From: Patescibacteria group bacterium
GTDB taxonomy: Bacteria > Patescibacteriota > Gracilibacteria > Peribacterales > Peribacteraceae
Reading direction: 5' to 3'
DNA length: 12,149 nucleotides
Assembly: GCA_018818235.1 (NCBI GenBank)
Contig: JAHISE010000120.1
Span: forward strand, 1 to 12,149
Below, piece by piece: positions 5,901 through 12,071 of this stretch; positions within the stretch are counted from its first letter, which is position 1; each line of letters starts with the position of its first letter. The translations under genes and the position numbers were made by a program. The notes under the pieces are model-generated. The model saw only the letters and a list, made by a program, of their open reading frames with translations. It searched no databases and was not told the DNA's origin.

Positions 5901-7112
5901 ATGCAGCCCTTCTCCCCCATTCCACATGCCCTCGATCACCTCCGCTCCGGCGGAATGATAATTGTTGTTGATGATGAGGATAGAGAGAACGAGGGGGATT
6001 TGATAATTGCGGCGGAAAGCATAACGGAAGAAAAAATGGCTTTTATAATTCGTTATACCGGAGGGGTTGTTTGTCTTCCATTAAACAATGCGATTGCAGA
6101 TCAATTGAATCTTCCAAACATGGTTAACGAGAATACCTCCAAACATAATACTCCATTTACTGTGAGCATAGATGCGGTAGATGGAATTACTACCGGCATT
6201 TCCGCTTATGATCGATCCATCACAGTGCGCAGAGTGATCAATCCCGTTGCAAGGCCGGAGGATTTTGTACGTCCCGGACATATTTTTCCTTTGCGTGCGC
6301 ATGATGGAGGAGTTCTTGTTCGTGCAGGACATACCGAGGCTGCCATTGATCTTTGTGTTCTTTCCGGACTTCGTCATGGTGCTGTTTTAAGTGAGCTCAT
6401 GAATGATGATGGAACAATGATGAGGCTTGATTCACTTCAGGAATTTTCAAAAAAACATTGTTTACCTTTGATTACGATTGCAGATTTAATTGCTTGGAGA
6501 CAGCGAACGGAAATTTTTGTTCGCAAAGAAGCAACTTCCAATTTAGAAACCGATACCGGTGCTTGGCAGATGCATGTGTTTACTGATACTTTAACAAAAG
6601 ATGAACATGTTGCACTTGTAAAAGGTCATATTAGCAAAAATCAACCAGCGCTAGTTCGTGTTCATTCAGAATGTTTAACAGGTGATACTTTCCATTCAAA
6701 ACATTGTGATTGTGGTGAACAACTTAAAATTGCAATGGAAAAAATTAGCAGTGAAGGGGCGGGTGTTATCCTATATATGCGGCAAGAGGGAAGGGGTATT
6801 GGTCTTACAAATAAAATTCGTGCATATGAATTACAACAACAAGAGGGACTGGATACTGTAGAAGCAAATACACGTTTAGGATTCAAAGAGGATTTACGTG
6901 AATATGGAATTGGAGCGCAAATTCTTAAAGAGCTTGGCATTAGTCATTTACGTTTACTTACGAATAATCCAAAGAAAATTGTTGGTTTGGAAGGATACGG
7001 ATTGCATGTGATTGAGCAAATACCAATTGAATTGAATTCGTTGAATGAGATGCAAAAAAAATATTTATTTGTAAAAAAAGTTAAGTTGGGGCACAAGTTA
7101 AAAGGTGTTTGA
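5901..7112 (+). CDS. ribBA: Bifunctional 3,4-dihydroxy-2-butanone-4-phosphate synthase / GTP cyclohydrolase II
   Basis: The N-terminal half (RibB) makes DHBP from ribulose-5-phosphate; the C-terminal half (RibA) opens GTP. RibB signatures: VVDDEDRENEGDLIIAAE (~23-40, acidic metal/substrate loop), HNTPFTVSIDAVDGITTGIS, RPGHIFPLRA, GGVLVRAGHTEAAIDL and NDDGTMMR. RibA signatures: VRVHSECLTGDTF…HCDCGEQL (three zinc-ligand Cys), ILYMRQEGRGIGLTNKIRAYELQ, DTVEANTRLGF and LLTNNPKKIVGLEGYG. Both domains have the expected catalytic motifs, and 403 residues is normal for the fusion. The frame is open upstream to 5817 (TTG), but the extra residues do not resemble the family. ATG 5883 is possible; I prefer ATG 5901 because MQPFSPIPHALDHLRSGG matches typical N-termini and because of the -10 box. 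Its products feed RibH/RibE upstream. Confidence 0.93.
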   Translation: MQPFSPIPHALDHLRSGGMIIVVDDEDRENEGDLIIAAESITEEKMAFIIRYTGGVVCLPLNNAIADQLNLPNMVNENTSKHNTPFTVSIDAVDGITTGISAYDRSITVRRVINPVARPEDFVRPGHIFPLRAHDGGVLVRAGHTEAAIDLCVLSGLRHGAVLSELMNDDGTMMRLDSLQEFSKKHCLPLITIADLIAWRQRTEIFVRKEATSNLETDTGAWQMHVFTDTLTKDEHVALVKGHISKNQPALVRVHSECLTGDTFHSKHCDCGEQLKIAMEKISSEGAGVILYMRQEGRGIGLTNKIRAYELQQQEGLDTVEANTRLGFKEDLREYGIGAQILKELGISHLRLLTNNPKKIVGLEGYGLHVIEQIPIELNSLNEMQKKYLFVKKVKLGHKLKGV

Positions 7113-7190
7113 AAGAAAAAATAAATTTTAAATCATAAATTTGTTTAAAAAACGCAATTTCTAATAAAACACATTTTTATTTTTACGCTT

Positions 7191-7228
7191 TATAATTTTT
7201 TTTTGTAATTAAAAAAATAAAGTAGAAT
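7191..7228 (+). promoter_or_regulatory. AT-rich promoter region of the histone-like gene
   Basis: Two -10-like boxes occur, TATAAT (7191-7196) and TAGAAT (7223-7228), within a very AT-rich stretch (7113-7260). No good -35 box is seen for either. The gap 7113-7273 has no other gene. Confidence 0.3.
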
Positions 7229-7273
7229 TAGTGCCAACTCTTTCCCATTTATTTTTTTTACCCCTTTCATGTT

Positions 7274-7450
7274 ATGCCAGCAAAGAAGAAAGCTGCAAAA
7301 CGCAAGCCAGCAAAAAAGAAGGCTGCAAAACGAAAGCCAGCAAAGAAAAAGGCTGCAAAGCGAAAGCCAGCAAAAAAGAAGGCTACAAAGAAAAAGGCTG
7401 CGCGCAAGCCGGCTAAGAGGAAGACAGCAAAAAGAAAGAAGAGGAAATAA
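7274..7450 (+). CDS. Histone H1-tail-like Lys/Ala/Pro-rich protein (58 aa)
   Basis: This small basic protein starts MPAKKKAAKRK and repeats the decapeptide PAKKKAAKRK three times. It then degrades through PAKKKATKKK, AARKPAKRKT and a C-terminal AKRKKRK. More than half the residues are Lys or Arg, and there are no acidic, aromatic or large hydrophobic residues. It therefore has no globular core and resembles the unstructured tails of H1-like bacterial proteins (AlgP, Hc1/Hc2 type). The likely role is non-specific DNA or RNA binding and compaction (inference). The DNA repeats with a 30-nt period, so repeat number could vary by slippage. Longer ORFs that overlap it in other frames are artefacts of this repetitive sequence. 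The start ATG 7274 has no Shine-Dalgarno site. A terminator-like hairpin follows at 7498. Confidence 0.8.
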   Translation: MPAKKKAAKRKPAKKKAAKRKPAKKKAAKRKPAKKKATKKKAARKPAKRKTAKRKKRK

Positions 7451-7497
7451 GCCACTGCGATTACGCTTGCCGTGGTCGGTAGTACACGTGTGCTTCC

Positions 7498-7529
7498 AAA
7501 AACATCCGTTCGTAAGAGGGGGTGTTTTT
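7498..7529 (+). terminator. Intrinsic terminator after the histone-like gene
   Basis: AAAAACATCC (7498-7507) pairs with GGTGTTTTT and the preceding G residues (7520-7529): ten pairs including one T-G wobble, with a 12-nt loop. The 3' arm ends in TTTTT followed by GTGTTCTT. The A-tract/T-tract stem could act in both directions. Confidence 0.6.
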
Positions 7530-7537
7530 GTGTTCTT

Positions 7538-7660
7538 CGACAATCAACAGTCGACACGCTTCGCTTTCGACAATCGACATATCCGTTCCCTATTCGGTGA
7601 GCAAACCTTGAACAATATATAGCAGGTAGTCGAATGTCGATTGTCGATTGTTAATTGTCG
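7538..7660. repeat. Intergenic inverted repeat built of CGACAAT words
   Basis: TCGACAATCGACAT (7567-7580) is the exact reverse complement of 7634-7647. The outer segment 7538-7555 pairs with 7643-7660 at 16 of 18 positions, partly sharing the right arm, so alternative registers compete. No gene is seen in 7451-7719. Confidence 0.6.
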
Positions 7661-7719
7661 ATACTAAGCCAAAAACACAGAGTTATTGAAGATGCCAAAG
7701 TATGTAGTAATGTATAAGT

Positions 7720-8394
7720 ATGATTGATTCTACAGATAGTCATTTAAGGCTAACGAGAGAGGTCTGGAATGGTATGCATCTAGATGATTGGGGTGATGGT
7801 AAAGAACCCGAACAAAGGATACTGGATTTATGTGAATCCAATAGAGAGAAAATATTAGATCTAGGCTGTGGGGATGGAAGGCATCTTATTCCGCTTGTTC
7901 AAAAAGGATTAGAGGTAGTTGGATTAGATATTTCACCAGAAGCACTAATAATATTAAAGAGGAAACTTAATGAATTAGGTTTAGATGCGGATCTTTATTG
8001 TGGTACAAGTCACGAATTGCCATTTAATGATAATGAGTTTGGAACTGTAATAAGTATAGGGGTTATTCACCATAATCTATGGAAAGATATTGTTAAAACT
8101 ATGAAAGAAATTCGTCGTGTAATAATTGACGGGGGACAAGTTGCTTTGAAAGTTAGATCTACTAATGACACTTCTCAGCCTAGAGTTCAGATTGATGATT
8201 TTGGATATACGGCGAAAGATACTGCAGGAAAAAAAGAGGGTGTTGTTCAACATTATTTTACTAAGGAAGAGATTGAATTTCTTGCTGAAAATAATGGTTT
8301 TGACATTGTTCATGGACCGACTGAAAAACAATACGAATGTAAAGACAGTGAAAGCATTAAAGCTAGGTGGGATGTGATATTGCGAGCGAAGTGA
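7720..8394 (+). CDS. Class I SAM-dependent methyltransferase
   Basis: This 224-residue Rossmann-fold methyltransferase has motif I KILDLGCGDGRH at ~45-56 (SAM-binding glycine loop) and acidic motif II VVGLDIS at ~66-72. YCGTSHELPFNDNEFGTVIS (~91-110) is the motif III/IV region, followed by the GVIHH segment and the amphipathic helix KDIVKTMKEIRRVI. The layout resembles UbiE/TehB-type small-molecule methyltransferases. The substrate cannot be inferred. It ends before a 25-nt gap to an unknown ORF on the same strand, so the two may be co-transcribed. Base composition is more AT-rich than ribBA or the SLH genes, and the pair sits directly beside the tRNA locus, consistent with acquired DNA (inference). 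No Shine-Dalgarno site is seen at ATG 7720. Confidence 0.85.
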   Translation: MIDSTDSHLRLTREVWNGMHLDDWGDGKEPEQRILDLCESNREKILDLGCGDGRHLIPLVQKGLEVVGLDISPEALIILKRKLNELGLDADLYCGTSHELPFNDNEFGTVISIGVIHHNLWKDIVKTMKEIRRVIIDGGQVALKVRSTNDTSQPRVQIDDFGYTAKDTAGKKEGVVQHYFTKEEIEFLAENNGFDIVHGPTEKQYECKDSESIKARWDVILRAK

Positions 8395-8419
8395 TTTAAG
8401 ATTCTAACATCACAATCAT

Positions 8420-8773
8420 ATGTATTTGAGTTATCCATCCGATGGCTGGGAAACCGGAGATAAGAAAGGCAAAGAAGCTACCAAACAAAAATTGCGAGCA
8501 GGTAGATTAAAATTTGTCACAATTAAAAAGGGGCCAAATCATCTATCACATTTATTCTGGAATATGGAGCATAGTGATGCTATTTCAAAATTGTTTGCGG
8601 AAGTTGGTGATGCAGTATTCGAAGGTGCCGGATTGGTTGATGCTGATGAGTGTATTTGGGGATCTCCTACATGTTTAAGTAAATATTGTAAAGATAGACC
8701 GGCAGATCTATCGTTGCAGAGCAGACTATCTTCTCAGCTTAGGGAGAAAATAAAGGAATTGCTTAGGTCTTAA
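8420..8773 (+). CDS. Hypothetical protein (117 aa)
   Basis: I do not recognise this protein. It starts MYLSYPSDGWETGDKKGKE, a polar, basic N-terminus. A middle part follows (HLSHLFWNMEHSDAISKLFAEVGDAVFEGAGLVDADECIW) with likely helices, then a Cys-containing segment (GSPTCLSKYCKD) and an amphipathic C-terminal helix (SRLSSQLREKIKELLRS). There is no signal peptide or membrane segment. Three Cys in the last 55 residues could bind metal, but no standard motif is clear. It follows the methyltransferase by 25 nt on the same strand and ends 31 nt before the tRNA locus. The length, the ATG and coherent predicted secondary structure support a real gene. Confidence 0.6.
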   Translation: MYLSYPSDGWETGDKKGKEATKQKLRAGRLKFVTIKKGPNHLSHLFWNMEHSDAISKLFAEVGDAVFEGAGLVDADECIWGSPTCLSKYCKDRPADLSLQSRLSSQLREKIKELLRS

Positions 8774-8804
8774 GAGGAGCATTATGTGATAATATGGTTG
8801 CAGT

Positions 8805-8839
8805 GCCCCCTTGGCTTAACCGGATAGAGCGTCGGTCTT
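8805..8839 (+). pseudogene. 5' half of an interrupted tRNA-Arg(UCG) (outer tRNA)
   Basis: Bases 8805-8811 (GCCCCCT) are the acceptor 5' strand. A D arm follows (GCTT, loop with CCGG, GAGC at 8827-8830), then the anticodon-stem 5' strand TCGGT (8832-8836) and C32-T33-T34 (8837-8839). The gene then stops mid-anticodon. The matching 3' half is at 8971-9012. Joined, they give a complete 77-nt tRNA with anticodon TCG, a perfect acceptor stem (GCCCCCT/AGGGGGC) and a perfect anticodon stem (TCGGT/ACCGA). It is called a pseudogene only because no splicing mechanism is known for this arrangement. Confidence 0.8.
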
Positions 8840-8860
8840 TCCATCTTCGCAATCACATGA

Positions 8861-8937
8861 GCCCGTGTAGCTCAATTGGATAGAGCACCAGTCTTCGGAA
8901 CTGGGTGTTGCAGGTTCGAGTCCTGCCACGGGCACCA
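8861..8937 (+). tRNA. tRNA-Arg(UCG), intact, nested inside the outer tRNA-Arg
   Basis: A complete cloverleaf: acceptor GCCCGTG (8861-8867) with CACGGGC (8927-8933), D arm GCTC/GAGC, anticodon stem CCAGT/ACTGG with loop CTTCGGA (anticodon TCG, reading CGA and possibly other CGN codons), variable region GTGTT, T arm GCAGG-TTCGAGT-CCTGC, discriminator A and an encoded CCA. The T arm and the GGTTCGAGTCC region are identical to the outer tRNA, while the acceptor and anticodon stems differ by compensated pairs. It is therefore a distinct isogene, not a recent duplicate. Confidence 0.95.
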
Positions 8938-8970
8938 TTAATAAATGAATAAAATGCTACGGTGGATAGG

Positions 8971-9012
8971 CGGAACCGAAGGTTGCAGGTTCGAGTCCTG
9001 CAGGGGGCACCA
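8971..9012 (+). pseudogene. 3' half of the interrupted tRNA-Arg(UCG) (outer tRNA)
   Basis: It begins at C35-G36 of the anticodon (8971-8972), followed by G37, A38, stem ACCGA (8975-8979), variable AGGTT, T arm GCAGG-TTCGAGT-CCTGC (8985-9001), acceptor AGGGGGC (9002-9008), discriminator A and encoded CCA. All pairing partners lie in the 8805-8839 half. The separating DNA is 8840-8970 (131 nt). Confidence 0.8.
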
Positions 9013-9013
9013 T

Positions 9014-9118
9014 TGTCTGAACCATGATTTTCTTGATTACTTGATTATCATGATATGCAAATTCTGTATATCAAATGAATCAAGTAATCCTTTAATCATG
9101 TAAATCAAGGTTCAGACA
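9014..9118. repeat. Long inverted repeat between the tRNA locus and the large SLH gene
   Basis: TGTCTGAACC (9014-9023) pairs perfectly with GGTTCAGACA (9109-9118). An inner GATTACTTGATT (9035-9046) pairs perfectly with 9078-9089. Between these, the arms repeat (A/T)TGATT words and pair imperfectly. It begins 1 nt after the tRNA CCA and ends 2 nt before 9121, so it may end the tRNA transcript or insulate the next promoter. Confidence 0.6.
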
Positions 9119-9131
9119 TAATGCAAACCCA

Positions 9132-9140
9132 TGCTATACT
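9132..9140 (+). promoter_or_regulatory. Extended -10 promoter of the large SLH gene
   Basis: TGCTATACT is an extended -10 (TGn + TATACT, hexamer 9135-9140). TTCAGA at 9111-9116 is a weak -35 at 18-nt spacing. The predicted start of transcription at about 9147 coincides with the ATG at 9148, implying a leaderless mRNA. Confidence 0.45.
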
Positions 9141-9147
9141 ACACTCC

Positions 9148-11688
9148 ATGCGGCGGATGCTAACCCTCATAGCCGTTCTGGTACCAGCCATTGCGTTTGC
9201 GCAGATAAGTCCGTTTCTTGATGTTCTCGGACATCCTCATGCGGCGCAGGTTGAGTTCTTACACTCGCGAGGAATCGTGCAGGGCTACGGCTATGGAATT
9301 TTTAGACCTGATATAAATTTAAATCGTGCAGAATTTCTTAAGATTTTGATGTTAGCGGTTTATGGAGATCAGGCACTATCCACTGCCAACAAACAATGTT
9401 TTACTGATTTTATAGGGGAAGAACAGTGGTATTGGGTTTATGCGTGTACGGCAAAAGAAAAGGGGATTATAGAAGGTTATCCCGACGGTACTTTTCGTGG
9501 AACAAGGAAAGTAATACTGGCAGAAGCGCTAAAGATGAGTATTGATGCATGGCAGATGCGCAAGCCTGCTTATCCGAATGGACCCCCAAACTGGTACGAT
9601 TCGTATTTTGATGTCGGAGCATCGCGCAGGATATTTGATGAATTCCCTTATAGCCCGGGGCATTTGCTAACACGAAGCGAGATGGCAGTTTTGTTGGTTT
9701 CGCTTGGACAACCAATGAAATCTGTAATAATAGTTAATCCTCCTCAGGTTGATGATGATTTGCCTGACGATGATCCGCCTCAGGCGGATGCCGATGATGA
9801 TTTTGATTGGCCTGATCTGGATGATGATGACGATGATTTTAATTTCGGAGATGATGATGATGATGACACGGGTCCGCTATCCGATTGTGGTAACGGTGTT
9901 TTGGATATGTTAGAAATTTGTGATGATGGCAATATTCAGGATGGAGATGGTTGTTCCTCGATTTGTGTTACAGAAAATGGATGGACATGTTCACTCGGAA
10001 TTTGCAACAGAATTCCGTCGTGCGGGAATGGAGTAAAAGAAGGCGCTGAACAATGTGATGACGGCAATACAGTGGATGGAGATGGTTGTAGCAGTATCTG
10101 CGTAATAGTCACTGAACCCATTCGGCATGCGGCGTTAAGAGTTGAGCAGCGACCAACGGACTCGCAAACGATTACAACGGGAGCTAATAATGTAATGATG
10201 TTCGCTTTTGATGCAATTGCAGGAAGGCAAGATGTGTTTTTAACAGGTGTAACTTTCAGAAGTGATATTGGTACTATGGCAGATGCAGAGAATTTTCGTG
10301 TATTGGTGGATATGAACGGAGACGGTATTACAGAGACTTTTGTCGGTAATGCATCCGCACAGGGGGAAAAACTAACGTTTACCGGTCTATATGTTCCTAT
10401 TTTTAACGGGGAACCCAGAAGGCTGGAATTGATAGCTGATATATCTTCAAATGCAAGTTCATCTTCTCTTGCAATTGGATTTGATACTTCCGAGATACAA
10501 TATATAACTGCAGTCGGAGTAGATGATGGTCGTGAATTAGCAGGAATCGATACGGATTCCGGTGGTTGTGCTTATTCTCTTTGTTGGATAGCTGTTTTTA
10601 CTCTTAATTCTGTAAATCCAATAACGGTTAATAATCAGGGCAATCTTTTTGTTACTCAGGATACAATTCCTGTACGAAGTCATCAGATACGTGCCGGTGA
10701 GTTGAGCGAGCAGTTGCTAAGGATCAAAATGAGAGCAAAGGGCGAAAATGTTCTAGTTACCGATATTGTGATTGCTGGAGGAAACTCACATATCGATCAG
10801 CTTGAGATTTTTGAAGAGGGAAATCCGACTGCCGTTGCAATAGCAAGGACTGTTACATGTGCAACTTCTTCAGCAGGATTGTTTTGCGCAAAGCCAAATC
10901 TGATAGTACCACGCGATTTGGAAAAATCATTTCTTGTACGTGCATTTGTAAGACCGGATTCTCCGGCAGATGCCAGTGGTAATCCGTTTTCACTTTATCT
11001 TACCTCGGGAATTTCTCCTCAGCCGGCGATTAAAGCTCGAGGAATTGAATCAAATAAGTCACTTAATCAAAATGATGGCAATTTAACTGAAGGAGGTGAA
11101 ATATTTATTGGCAAGGCAACAGCCGGACCTAATGTGACAATTACAGGTCCTACGCATGATATTGTTGCTTCAAGCATCGTTTCCGTAACAAATGCACACA
11201 GTGATCCGGATGGCAGCTCCATACCAGTTGGTAATATGGCATTTGCTTCCTTTAGATTCAGAGTATCGGAGAAAGTAAGTAGTGACAGTTTCCCGGTACA
11301 TATCAGAGACTTGTCCATATCTGTTCTTGCAGACGGAGTTCAGATAGATTCGACATCAGTTGTAATATTTAATAATCTTAATCCTAATGTTACCAAGGGA
11401 TGCACGGCATCCGCTACTACGGGGAATATTGTTGTTAATTGTTCCAATCTTGAAAATAGTGCTTTAAATACAACCATTTATCAGGGGACATCCGTTGAAC
11501 TTGGATTGCGAATGACAATAACCAGATCTCAGATGAATCCGGGAGTTAATACTTTGCAAGCAAGTTTGAGGAATCTGGGAAATCGATCAAGTACCGGTAC
11601 TGTTGAATGGGATGATGGTTCTACAACTTTCGAATGGGTTGATGTTGCAGAACAGAGAGTTGGGTCGACGTTGTATAGGAATGAGTGA
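9148..11688 (+). CDS. Secreted SLH-domain surface protein with poly-Asp linker and DUF4215 Cys-rich repeats
   Basis: This 846-residue envelope protein has a signal peptide MRRMLTLIAVLVPAIAFA|Q (1-18). Three SLH domains follow: ~20-74 (FLDVLGHPHAAQVEFLHSRG…GIFRPDINLNRAEFLKIL), ~82-136 (CFTDFIGEEQWYWVYACTA…GYPDGTFRG) and ~147-190. A linker at ~200-243 is mostly Asp. Two DUF4215/myxo-type disulfide repeats follow: CGNGVLDMLEICDDG…GDGCSSICV (from ~247) and CGNGVKEGAEQCDDG…GDGCSSICV (from ~292). About 520 residues of beta-rich, Cys-poor sequence then run to the end without a family I recognise; MNGDG in this part (~392) is a possible calcium loop. The first repeat runs into ENGWTC. The acidic linker and DDG/DGDG motifs suggest calcium binding (inference). 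ATG 9121 also opens the frame, but the signal peptide and -10 box favour 9148. There is no Shine-Dalgarno site. Confidence 0.85.
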   Translation: MRRMLTLIAVLVPAIAFAQISPFLDVLGHPHAAQVEFLHSRGIVQGYGYGIFRPDINLNRAEFLKILMLAVYGDQALSTANKQCFTDFIGEEQWYWVYACTAKEKGIIEGYPDGTFRGTRKVILAEALKMSIDAWQMRKPAYPNGPPNWYDSYFDVGASRRIFDEFPYSPGHLLTRSEMAVLLVSLGQPMKSVIIVNPPQVDDDLPDDDPPQADADDDFDWPDLDDDDDDFNFGDDDDDDTGPLSDCGNGVLDMLEICDDGNIQDGDGCSSICVTENGWTCSLGICNRIPSCGNGVKEGAEQCDDGNTVDGDGCSSICVIVTEPIRHAALRVEQRPTDSQTITTGANNVMMFAFDAIAGRQDVFLTGVTFRSDIGTMADAENFRVLVDMNGDGITETFVGNASAQGEKLTFTGLYVPIFNGEPRRLELIADISSNASSSSLAIGFDTSEIQYITAVGVDDGRELAGIDTDSGGCAYSLCWIAVFTLNSVNPITVNNQGNLFVTQDTIPVRSHQIRAGELSEQLLRIKMRAKGENVLVTDIVIAGGNSHIDQLEIFEEGNPTAVAIARTVTCATSSAGLFCAKPNLIVPRDLEKSFLVRAFVRPDSPADASGNPFSLYLTSGISPQPAIKARGIESNKSLNQNDGNLTEGGEIFIGKATAGPNVTITGPTHDIVASSIVSVTNAHSDPDGSSIPVGNMAFASFRFRVSEKVSSDSFPVHIRDLSISVLADGVQIDSTSVVIFNNLNPNVTKGCTASATTGNIVVNCSNLENSALNTTIYQGTSVELGLRMTITRSQMNPGVNTLQASLRNLGNRSSTGTVEWDDGSTTFEWVDVAEQRVGSTLYRNE

Positions 11689-11836
11689 TGACAATTGACA
11701 GTTAACAATTGACATATTAACAAGTGACTATTTTCGAAAGACTATAGCTAAATCAATATAATTTGGTATAAAAATATCCTTACATAGAAAATCGGATCAG
11801 GAGATAATTTACTGGAATAAATTTTTAGCTTTCTAT
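11689..11836. other. Intergenic region without a recognisable gene
   Basis: The first 36 nt contain repeated (A/T)TGACA and GTTAAC words (11694-11729), reminiscent of the other intergenic word repeats, but without a convincing opposite arm. The rest is AT-rich and shows nothing. Likewise, 12072-12149 right of the MITE-like element shows no feature. Confidence 0.5.
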
Positions 11837-12071
11837 CCGACCTCACCCCCGGCCCCTCTCCTCTGAGGAGGAGAGGGGAGCTCTGTAAAAGGAGAGAACG
11901 AACTTTGATTATTCTATTTTTTGAGAGAGCAAACTATGAATTCTCCAATAGCAGAGCTCCCCTCTCCACGGTGGGCAGGGCACGTCAGTCATGACTGACG
12001 TGCCAGGGCACGTCTCACATGTGAGACGTGCCAGGCGGAGCGGTGTGGAGAGGGGGCGGGGGTGAGGTCGG
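11837..12071. mobile_element. MITE-like palindromic element (235 bp) related to the ribE insertions
   Basis: The terminal inverted repeats 11837-11861 and 12047-12071 match at 24 of 25 positions; the left one begins CCGACCTCACCCCC, identical to 2513-2526 in ribE. A nested perfect 16-bp inverted repeat (11870-11885 with 11952-11967) contains GAGAGGGGAGCTCTG and shares CAGAGCTCCCCTCTCC with ribE insert 2. A local 11-bp hairpin lies at 11853-11863/11868-11878. Two 26-bp perfect palindromes sit near the right end. There is no coding frame for a transposase, so it would be non-autonomous. No clear target-site duplication is visible. Confidence 0.75.
11979..12032. repeat. Twin 26-bp perfect palindromes
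   Basis: The palindromes are 11979-12004 and 12007-12032, separated by 2 nt. Both have the outer half-site GGCACGTC…GACGTGCC. Their central 10 bp differ (AGTCATGACT against TCACATGTGA), yet each remains perfectly symmetric. This is strong evidence that symmetry itself is selected or mechanistically generated. Confidence 0.9.

Noticed and set aside
7190..7622. Long open frames on both strands over the Lys-rich repeat (Gln/Arg-rich on plus, Phe/Ala- or Leu/Cys-rich on minus)
   Set aside because: They are out-of-frame readings of the PAKKKAAKRK-coding repeats, run through the terminator hairpin and have no domain signal.
8840..8970. Group I intron in the outer tRNA
   Set aside because: The U/G boundary fits, but only ~54 nt remain outside the inner tRNA, too short for the conserved core; no intron ORF is present.
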